Assembly: GCA_902565895.1 (NCBI GenBank)
Contig: CACFGV010000018.1
Span: forward strand, 1-39,914
DNA: 39,914 nt
Direction of reading: 5' to 3'
DNA from: K189A clade bacterium
GTDB taxonomy: Bacteria > Pseudomonadota > Gammaproteobacteria > Pseudomonadales > Azotimanducaceae
The notes beneath the pieces were generated by a model, which saw only the letters and a program-made list of their open reading frames with translations, was not told the DNA's origin and ran no database searches. Shown piece by piece: positions 33,825 through 39,914 of the stretch. Each line of letters opens with the position of its first letter. Within the stretch, counting starts at the first letter, position 1. A program made the translations under genes and the position numbers.

Positions 33825-35801
33825 ATGTTTGAAAAAATTTTGATTGCTAATCGAGGTGAAATTGCTTGTCGAGTGATACGCACCGCCAAAGCGCTGGGTA
33901 TCAACACCGTTGCGGTTTATTCCGATGCGGATAGGCAAGCGCAACACGTGCGCATGGCAGATGAAGCGGTGTATTTGGGAGGTAGTCCGCCAGCGGAGTC
34001 TTACTTGAATGGAGACAAGATCATTGCGGCGGCGTTGCTTACCGGAGCGCACGCCGTACATCCGGGTTACGGCTTCTTATCCGAAAATGCAGATTTTGCA
34101 GAGTCGTGTGAACAGCGTGGGTTAACGTTCATCGGGCCACCGGTAAACGCCATTCAAGTAATGGGTTCTAAGTCAGCGGCAAAACAGGCGATGTACAGTG
34201 CTGGGGTGCCGCTGCTGCCTGGTTATCACGAAGCTGATCAAGATCCCCAGCGGCTGCGCGCTGCCGCTGACGCTATTGGTTATCCGGTATTGCTCAAAGC
34301 CGTTGCTGGCGGTGGTGGTAAAGGCATGCGTCAGGTACAGGGGCCGGAAGAGTTTTTTGTGGCCTTGGAATCTGCACAGCGAGAGGCGTTGGCGGGTTTT
34401 GGTAACAGCGATATGTTGGTAGAGAAATTTCTGCAACAGCCCCGGCATGTAGAAGTTCAGGTTTTTTGTGATCGCCAAGGCAATGGCGTGTATTTGTTCG
34501 AGCGCGACTGTTCAGTACAGCGACGTCATCAAAAAATCATAGAAGAGGCACCAGCGCCGAATGTTTCTGCTGAGCTGCGTAAGCGCATGGGTGAGGCCGC
34601 GCTGCAAGCGGCACAGGCTGTGAGTTATGTGGGCGCGGGCACCGTAGAATTTTTGTTGGATCAGCAAAACAATTTTTATTTTATGGAGATGAACACCCGT
34701 TTGCAGGTTGAGCATCCGGTCACTGAAATGATTACCGGTCAGGATTTGGTCGCCTGGCAGCTCAAAGTGGCGGCGGGCCAGGCGCTGCCATTGAGTCAGC
34801 AGCAGTTAGCGATTTCTGGCCACAGTATTGAGGCGCGTATCTACGCCGAAAACCCACAAAACGAATTTTTGCCGACGGCTGGCAAGGTGAGTTGGCTGTC
34901 ACAGCCGCAGTCTTCTGCCAATGTGCGCGTGGACAGCGCGGTGGTGGCGAACGATGAGGTCGGCGTCTTTTATGATCCGATGATCGCTAAGTTGATTGTC
35001 TGGGGCGAAGACCGAGCAACGGCCATTCAACGCTTGCAGCAGGCTTTAGGCGAATACCGCATCGCGGGCTTGACCACTAACATTAACTTTCTTTCGCGCT
35101 TGAGTGGGCATGGTGCCTTTCGAAACGCCGAGCTCAGCACCGATTTTATTGAACGGTTTGCTGACGATTTGCTGGCTGTTGATCGCGAGGAAATGCAGCA
35201 CCATGGCTTGTTGGTGTTTCTCTATGAGGCACTCAATGGGCGTCAGGTCACGTCCAGTTGTCCGTGGCATGGTCACGATAACTGGCGGATGAACGCAGAG
35301 CATCTACAGACCACAGCGTTGCTGATAGGCGGCGTGGAGCAGCACATTACAGCAGTGGCGGACTCAACCGGCGGGTTCCGTATGAGCTTCAATGACAAAG
35401 ACTATTGGGTGACTGGCGAGCTGAGTGGCAACAGGCTCGTAGCGGAGATCGACGGCCACCGTCAGCTTGCAACGGTGGTTGCGGACGCGCTCGGTTGGAC
35501 TGTATTCGGCGCCGCCCTAAGCACCTATGTTGGTAAGATCGAGGTAGATTTAGGGCAAGAGCTGGCTCACGACGACGGCACACACTTCAAGGCGCCTATG
35601 AACGGCACCGTGGTGGACGTGCTTGTGAACGCGGGTGATCAGGTAGCCGCTGGCGATACCCTGGTCATCATGGAAGCCATGAAAATGGAACACGCCGTTA
35701 AAGCCTTAGTAGATGGCACCGTGACAGATGTCTATGTAGCTAAGGGCGAATTAGTCGACGGAGGCGTTGACCTTGTTGGTTTCGACGCTTTGGACAATTA
35801 A
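33825..35801 (+). CDS. liuD: methylcrotonyl-CoA carboxylase-type biotin subunit
   Basis: This is a 658-aa biotin carboxylase plus carrier subunit. It has an N-terminal biotin carboxylase domain (FEKILIANRGEIACRVIRTA) and the ATP-grasp glycine loop VAGGGGKGMR. The middle holds a linker-like region, and the C-terminal biotinyl domain has the modified lysine K620 in EAMKMEH. It carboxylates biotin with ATP and bicarbonate for the beta subunit. It lies 8 bases after the beta subunit gene. The acyl-CoA dehydrogenase, enoyl-CoA hydratase and HMG-CoA lyase usually found between or beside these genes are absent here. Confidence 0.9.
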   Translation: MFEKILIANRGEIACRVIRTAKALGINTVAVYSDADRQAQHVRMADEAVYLGGSPPAESYLNGDKIIAAALLTGAHAVHPGYGFLSENADFAESCEQRGLTFIGPPVNAIQVMGSKSAAKQAMYSAGVPLLPGYHEADQDPQRLRAAADAIGYPVLLKAVAGGGGKGMRQVQGPEEFFVALESAQREALAGFGNSDMLVEKFLQQPRHVEVQVFCDRQGNGVYLFERDCSVQRRHQKIIEEAPAPNVSAELRKRMGEAALQAAQAVSYVGAGTVEFLLDQQNNFYFMEMNTRLQVEHPVTEMITGQDLVAWQLKVAAGQALPLSQQQLAISGHSIEARIYAENPQNEFLPTAGKVSWLSQPQSSANVRVDSAVVANDEVGVFYDPMIAKLIVWGEDRATAIQRLQQALGEYRIAGLTTNINFLSRLSGHGAFRNAELSTDFIERFADDLLAVDREEMQHHGLLVFLYEALNGRQVTSSCPWHGHDNWRMNAEHLQTTALLIGGVEQHITAVADSTGGFRMSFNDKDYWVTGELSGNRLVAEIDGHRQLATVVADALGWTVFGAALSTYVGKIEVDLGQELAHDDGTHFKAPMNGTVVDVLVNAGDQVAAGDTLVIMEAMKMEHAVKALVDGTVTDVYVAKGELVDGGVDLVGFDALDN

Positions 35802-35812
35802 ACGTCGCGGCT

Positions 35813-36898
35813 TCAACTGGTTTGAGCCAACGCCCGAGCGACTGCGGTATGGCAAATTTTGCCGTCGCTGATATTTAGCCCGTCCGCAAACCCTGGCTTG
35901 TCTGCTAGCGCTTGCTGCCATCCTTTGTCAGCCAGCGCTACTATGTAGGGCAGGGTGACGTTATCCAGTGCTTGGGTCGCCGTGCGGGCCACAGCGCCAG
36001 GCATGTTGGTCACGCAGTAATGAACAATGCCTTGCTCGACAAAGGTTGGCGCGTCACGGGTTGTGGGGCGGCTGGATTCAAAAGCGCCGCCTTGGTCGAT
36101 GGCGATATCCACGAGCACCGCGCCGGGCAGTATATCTTTGAGCTGACAACGGCTAACTAATTTCGGGGTACTCGCACCTGGAATCAACACTGCACCGATT
36201 ATAAGATCGGCCTCGTCCACGGCATTTGCGATGCTGGCTTCGGTGGCCATAAGCACTTTGATGCGGCCCGCGAATTCACCGGATAAGGCTCTTAAGCGCT
36301 CTACAGACTGATCGATCACCGTGACATCGGCTTGTAAGCCCGCTGCCATGTATGCGGCATTTGTGCCCGCTATACCGCCACCCAGAATCACCACCTTTGC
36401 TGGTGCGACGCCAGGGACGCCGCCCAGCAGTGTGCCGCGTCCGCCGCTGGTGGCGTGCAGTGCGTTCGCGCCGACCCGGATGGACAAGCGTCCAGCGACC
36501 TCACTCATGGGTGCCAGCAATGGCAGTCGCCCGGCGTGATCTGTCATGGTTTCATAGGCGATGGCAGTGACGACTTGATCAGCTAATAGGCTTGCCTGGG
36601 TTCGGGCTGTTGCCAGATGTGAGTAGCAGAAAAGTACTTGGCCAGCATGCAAGCGACTGCACTCTTTTACGCTCGGCTCCTTTACCTTAATGACCAGGGG
36701 CGCTGCGAAGGCGTGGTCAGCGTTGACGATGACTACGCCAGCGTGTTGATACTGAGCATCGCTAAAGCCGATTGCGCTGCCTGCCGATGTCTGTACCCAA
36801 ACCTCGTGTCCCAGGCGTGTGAGGTGTTGCACGCTACCGGGTGTCATACCGACCCGGTATTCATGATTCTTGCTCTCTTTTGGTACGCCGATTTGCAT
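35813..36898 (-). CDS. ald: alanine dehydrogenase
   Basis: This 361-aa NAD-dependent enzyme of the alanine dehydrogenase / transhydrogenase N-terminal family reversibly deaminates L-alanine to pyruvate. MQIGVPKESKNHEYRVGMTP is the family N-terminus. VIKVKEP (K about 74) and CYSHLA (H about 96) are substrate residues. VVILGGGIAGTNAA is the NAD-binding loop, and the rest matches the usual length. It is divergent from an Lrp/AsnC regulator across 119 bases with a near-consensus Lrp box. That arrangement, Ald next to its Lrp-type activator, is well known. The product converges on the carboxylase biotin subunit gene. Confidence 0.93.
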   Translation of the reverse strand: MQIGVPKESKNHEYRVGMTPGSVQHLTRLGHEVWVQTSAGSAIGFSDAQYQHAGVVIVNADHAFAAPLVIKVKEPSVKECSRLHAGQVLFCYSHLATARTQASLLADQVVTAIAYETMTDHAGRLPLLAPMSEVAGRLSIRVGANALHATSGGRGTLLGGVPGVAPAKVVILGGGIAGTNAAYMAAGLQADVTVIDQSVERLRALSGEFAGRIKVLMATEASIANAVDEADLIIGAVLIPGASTPKLVSRCQLKDILPGAVLVDIAIDQGGAFESSRPTTRDAPTFVEQGIVHYCVTNMPGAVARTATQALDNVTLPYIVALADKGWQQALADKPGFADGLNISDGKICHTAVARALAQTS

Positions 36899-36956
36899 GA
36901 CTGAGTCCAGGGTGAGTTGCGTGGCGGCATTGTGCTCACTTTTGCGCGGTCAGACC

Positions 36957-36971
36957 TTGCAAAATATGCTA
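36957..36971 (-). promoter_or_regulatory. Lrp-type binding box
   Basis: Read on the minus strand, TAGCATATTTTGCAA matches the Escherichia coli Lrp consensus YAGHAWATTWTDCTR at 14 of 15 positions. It lies in the ald/lrp divergent spacer, 59 bases from the ald start. The match is to a consensus I recall, not to a computed profile. Confidence 0.55.
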
Positions 36972-37017
36972 AAAAATCGCCTATCATTAGAAATAAAAAT
37001 TACTACAAGAACTAAAA

Positions 37018-37491
37018 ATGAATGATTCTGCTAATTTAGATCGAATTGATCGATCAATTCTTCGTTGGCTGCAACAGGACGGTCGGCTCAGTAACGCGGC
37101 CTTGGCGGGGCATGTGAATCTGTCAGAATCTGCGTGCTTGCGGCGGGTTAAAGCGCTCGAACAAAGCGGTTACTTATGCAATTACGTTGGGTTGGTGGAT
37201 CAGGCTTTGGCGGGTTATCCGGACAACGTGTTTGTGCAGATCACTCTGCACGGTCAGCAGCAAGATGACCTTGCGGAATTTGAAAGCGAGGTGGCTAAGC
37301 TGCCAGAGGTCATGGAGTGTCATCTAATGAGCGGCGATGCCGATTATTTGCTGCGAGTCATTGTTGCAGATGCCAGGGACTATGAACGCTTACACAGCCA
37401 GTTTTTGACCCGGTTGCCTGGCGTGGCACGTGTGCACTCGTCGTTTGCGCTGCGTACCGTCATTAAAAAAACCGAAGTGCCTATTCGTTAG
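37018..37491 (+). CDS. Lrp/AsnC-family transcriptional regulator
   Basis: This is a 157-aa Lrp-type regulator. The N-terminal helix-turn-helix (about 5-60) includes LDRIDRSILRWLQQDGRLSNAALA. The C-terminal RAM domain (about 70-145) has DYLLRVIVADARDYERL, the ligand-sensing fold. It is divergent from alanine dehydrogenase and most likely activates that gene with alanine or leucine as effector, and regulates itself. The ATG at 37018 has a poor ribosome binding site, which is common for regulators. Confidence 0.9.
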   Translation: MNDSANLDRIDRSILRWLQQDGRLSNAALAGHVNLSESACLRRVKALEQSGYLCNYVGLVDQALAGYPDNVFVQITLHGQQQDDLAEFESEVAKLPEVMECHLMSGDADYLLRVIVADARDYERLHSQFLTRLPGVARVHSSFALRTVIKKTEVPIR

Positions 37492-37553
37492 CGCGATGGC
37501 TTCATGGCGAGCATTTCCACAGCGCTGGGACGCAAATAACGCTAAGGTGAGGC

Positions 37554-38546
37554 ATGCAAAAAACGACAGCAAATTTTCAGGTAGATATGAGTTTGGACGC
37601 AGTTGCGCAAGACAGTGAATGTCGCCACAAGTTTGTAAATCCGCGGACTACGCTAGACGGCCAACCCCGGGCTTCGGTGGTGCTTAGGCGGTTAAAAACG
37701 CTTTGGTTCAACACCGGTACTTTATGCAATATTGCTTGCAGTAATTGTTATATCGAGTCGACGCCTACCAACGACCGGTTGAGTTATCTCACCCTAGATG
37801 AGGTAACGAGCTATCTGGATGAAATCCAAACCCAAGAGTTAGCCACCGACGAGATTGGCCTAACCGGCGGTGAGCCGTTTATGAACCCGGACATAGTGTC
37901 CATCATGCAGGCTTGTTTGAGCCGTGGTTTTCGCGTGTTGGTTTTGACTAATGCCATGCGACCAATGATGCAGCCGCGCATTCAAGGTGCTCTGTTGGAC
38001 TTACACAAACGCTACAGGGCGCAATTAACCCTGCGAGTGTCGGTAGACCATTTTGATCCGAAGTTGCATGTACAAGAGCGGGGAACGAATACCTGGGAGC
38101 CGATGTTAAAGGGCCTTAAGTGGCTCGCGTTGAATGGGTTGAACATTGATGTCGCTGGAAGGACTCGTTGGGGGGAAGACGAGGCCAAGCTGCGCAGCGG
38201 CTTTGCAACGCTGTTCTCGCGCCACGGCATCGAAGTGGACGCATACGATGAAAAGCAGCTTACGCTGTTCCCGGAAATGGACGCCAGCGCTGAAGTGCCG
38301 GAGATTACGACTGCGTGTTGGGACATTCTTGGTGCCAAACCTGATGACATGATGTGTGCCAGTGCGCGAATGGTCGTGAAGCACAAAGGTGCTGCGGCTC
38401 CTTCCGTTATGGCGTGTACGCTGCTTGCACACGATGAGCGGTTCAATTTGGGAACAACCCTCGCGGACGCACAAACATCGGTGCCCTTGAATCACCCACA
38501 CTGCGCCAAATTTTGTGTGCTTGGCGGCGGTGCCTGCAGTACCTAG
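37554..38546 (+). CDS. radical SAM protein of unknown function
   Basis: This is a 330-aa radical SAM enzyme. The [4Fe-4S]-binding motif is C58, C62 and C65 in CNIACSNCYIES. TGGEPF (about 103) binds SAM, and a DHFD segment follows. The C-terminal part has additional cysteines (DDMMCAS, VMACTLL, and HCAKFCVLGGGACS at the end), suggesting an auxiliary cluster as in SPASM-type proteins. I do not recognise the family or its substrate. It is alone on this strand and convergent with MTA phosphorylase, 13 bases away. A GGTGAGG ribosome binding site precedes ATG 37554. Confidence 0.85.
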   Translation: MQKTTANFQVDMSLDAVAQDSECRHKFVNPRTTLDGQPRASVVLRRLKTLWFNTGTLCNIACSNCYIESTPTNDRLSYLTLDEVTSYLDEIQTQELATDEIGLTGGEPFMNPDIVSIMQACLSRGFRVLVLTNAMRPMMQPRIQGALLDLHKRYRAQLTLRVSVDHFDPKLHVQERGTNTWEPMLKGLKWLALNGLNIDVAGRTRWGEDEAKLRSGFATLFSRHGIEVDAYDEKQLTLFPEMDASAEVPEITTACWDILGAKPDDMMCASARMVVKHKGAAAPSVMACTLLAHDERFNLGTTLADAQTSVPLNHPHCAKFCVLGGGACST

Positions 38547-38559
38547 TGGGGATCTGGTG

Positions 38560-39408
38560 TTATCGGCGTAAGACGCCCAGCCAATTTTGCTGTTCTGGGG
38601 TCAGAGCGTCGTCCGGAGTCAGTACAGCGCCCATCAAAGCATGTCGAATATCGTCAGATGTTGGACGCAGCGAGCCCTGCAACAGCGCTGAGAGTACGTT
38701 CTGGGCTTTTTCCAAAGTGCCTTGATAGGTGGAAAAAAATTTATCCACACTGACGTGTTGTGCGGGGTCGTCCATCCAACAATCAAAATCTGTGACTAAG
38801 CAGAGACAGCAGTAAGCCATCTGGGCTTCTCGGGCAAGGAATACCTCGGGCACATTGGTCATGCCAACCAAGTCACATTTCGCGCTGTCCCTTAAGAAGA
38901 AACTTTCGGCTCGACTGCCGAGCCGCGGCCCCTCGACACAGGCGTAAGTCTTTTCATGATGCAGGTGCTGTCCAATGCGAGCTGCTGCATCAGCAATGTC
39001 AGCACCTAATGCCGGGCAGGTTGGATAGGCGGTAGAAACGTGTGCTGATACGCCGTCGCCGAAGAAACTGTAAGACCGTTTTCCTCGTGTGTGATCAAAG
39101 TACTGAGCGGTCAATGCCAGTTCCCCAGGTCGTATCTCTTGGCGCAGACTGCCTGCCGCAGAGAAACCAAGAACGCGTTGGGCGCCCAAAGACTTGAGCG
39201 CAAAAATGTTGGCGCGGTAGTTCACTTCGTGGGGCAGGAATTGGTGCCCTTCACCATGCCGGGCCAAAAACAATACCTGGTGATCTTGGTATTGACCCTG
39301 GGTGATAGGGCTTGACGGTTCGCCGAAGGGTGTGGACACGGTATGCTCTTCGGTCACCACCAGGCCGTCTAAATGGTACAGCCCTGATCCGCCGATGATT
39401 GCCAACAT
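38560..39408 (-). CDS. mtnP: S-methyl-5'-thioadenosine phosphorylase
   Basis: This 282-aa trimeric purine-nucleoside-phosphorylase-family enzyme cleaves methylthioadenosine with phosphate to adenine and methylthioribose 1-phosphate. IIGGSGLY (3-10) and RHGEGHQFLPHEVNYRAN bind phosphate. CVEGPRLGSRAESFF and the TDFDCW motif, whose aspartates select adenine in the human enzyme, are intact; hypoxanthine-preferring MTIP lacks them. In the human enzyme SACGSLREE aligns with SAAGSLRQE here. It recycles MTA and possibly 5'-deoxyadenosine from radical SAM reactions. It is convergent with the radical SAM gene. ATG 39408. Confidence 0.88.
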   Translation of the reverse strand: MLAIIGGSGLYHLDGLVVTEEHTVSTPFGEPSSPITQGQYQDHQVLFLARHGEGHQFLPHEVNYRANIFALKSLGAQRVLGFSAAGSLRQEIRPGELALTAQYFDHTRGKRSYSFFGDGVSAHVSTAYPTCPALGADIADAAARIGQHLHHEKTYACVEGPRLGSRAESFFLRDSAKCDLVGMTNVPEVFLAREAQMAYCCLCLVTDFDCWMDDPAQHVSVDKFFSTYQGTLEKAQNVLSALLQGSLRPTSDDIRHALMGAVLTPDDALTPEQQNWLGVLRR

Positions 39409-39460
39409 GGCTGACTCCTATCACGTTGCAAATACGCCAGTCTAGCAGGCTGTCATCGGT

Positions 39461-39914
39461 TCAGTGGATTACGCTGATCGCATTGTGATCTGCAATGGCC
39501 TCGAATAGACGAACGGAAATCTGTTTGAACAATTCGAAACTGCGCTCGTTTGCGGCGTCGAAGTTCGCTCCACCGATAACCGCGATGCTGCACAGCCCTA
39601 AGAGCGACCACTTCATGTCCTGACGCAACTCTGACTCGTCGTATTGAACACCTTGAGCGGCCATATGGTGCAGATATAGATCAATGTATTGCTGCTCATT
39701 AGCGCGACGCTGCTCGGTCAAAATGTTGGTACTGAGAAGATAGGTCAGATCCCAGCCCGCACGGAGAGCCGCGATAAGCTGCCAGTCGATGACGGCGACT
39801 TCGCTGGCGTCTGCGGAAAAGAATATGTTCTCCACCCGATAGTCGTAGTGGGTGAACGTCAGTGTGCCCTCACACAGACCATCCAGTATGGCCGGCCATT
39901 GATCAATGATTAGG
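39461..39914 (-). CDS. APH-type phosphotransferase, C-terminal part (cut by window edge)
   Basis: The frame is open to the edge of the window, so the N-terminus lies outside. The visible part has HYDYRVENIFF, the HxDxxxxN catalytic motif, followed by VIDWQ, the metal-binding DxQ variant seen in ecdysteroid-kinase-like and other APH relatives. A helical C-terminal region follows. Neither an upstream partner nor a substrate can be seen. It is 52 bases downstream-side of the MTA phosphorylase start on the same strand, so the kinase gene precedes that gene and may be in the same operon. Confidence 0.75.
   Translation of the reverse strand, partial: LIIDQWPAILDGLCEGTLTFTHYDYRVENIFFSADASEVAVIDWQLIAALRAGWDLTYLLSTNILTEQRRANEQQYIDLYLHHMAAQGVQYDESELRQDMKWSLLGLCSIAVIGGANFDAANERSFELFKQISVRLFEAIADHNAISVIH

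Noticed and set aside
35810-35829. Possible terminator GGCTTCAA...TTTGAGCC between the carboxylase and alanine dehydrogenase
   Set aside because: The stem has a mismatch and a wobble pair, overlaps the ald coding end and lacks a T-run.
38567-38579. GGCGT-AAG-ACGCC hairpin after the radical SAM gene
   Set aside because: It is short, lies in the coding end of mtnP, and no T-run follows.

Overview
The window looks like the chromosome of an aerobic, metabolically versatile gammaproteobacterium, probably marine. This is inferred from gene content, moderate GC and the style of the protein families; no marker gene such as rRNA is present. There is no tRNA, rRNA, CRISPR array, insertion sequence, integrase or phage gene. 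Almost everything is small-molecule catabolism: oxygenases, CoA-ester enzymes, hydrolases and glutathione transferases, arranged as short operons each with its own regulator.

Layout. 1-637: edge region without a confident gene. 638-2908: class III aminotransferase/phospholyase followed by an APH-type kinase, resembling a hydroxylysine- or ethanolamine-phosphate degrading pair. 3169-3966: a GST-fold protein. 4017-9143: a divergent aromatic-degradation module. TetR, FAH-family hydrolase and MhpA-like flavin hydroxylase run leftward with ATGA overlaps; a type I extradiol dioxygenase and a membrane-anchored GST run rightward. An 18-bp near-palindrome in the shared promoter is the likely TetR operator. 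9154-13347: secreted sulfatase, luciferase-like (LLM) oxidoreductase, two small membrane proteins and a DUF427 protein. 13424-16708: HSL-type esterase, enoyl-CoA hydratase with a clear terminator, and an MFS transporter.

16899-25383 is a leftward catabolic region. It holds an acyl-CoA synthetase, an esterase/NIPSNAP/cyclase operon, a selenoprotein B-family/TauD/TetR operon, a membrane protein and a broken Rieske oxygenase. The most notable gene is the GrdB-like protein. Its reading frame is interrupted by one in-frame TGA exactly where a redox-active Cys/Sec is expected (U-P-N-C), with a SECIS-like hairpin just downstream. Conventional annotation would split it in two. The Rieske gene carries two independent single-base frameshifts.

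26032-29979: membrane protein, cupin, flippase-like membrane protein, SGNH hydrolase and DAHP synthase (aromatic amino acid synthesis). 30008-35801: a Baeyer-Villiger-type monooxygenase divergent from a MerR regulator and both subunits of a methylcrotonyl-CoA-type carboxylase, with a perfect 18-bp palindrome in the shared promoter. 35813-37491: alanine dehydrogenase divergent from an Lrp/AsnC regulator, with a near-consensus Lrp box between them. 37554-39914: a radical SAM protein, MTA phosphorylase and the C-terminal part of an APH-type kinase cut by the window edge.

Taken together, the genes would feed aromatic, branched or terpenoid-like, and amino-alcohol substrates into acyl-CoA and central metabolism. 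Each block appears to be controlled by a local TetR, MerR or Lrp regulator.
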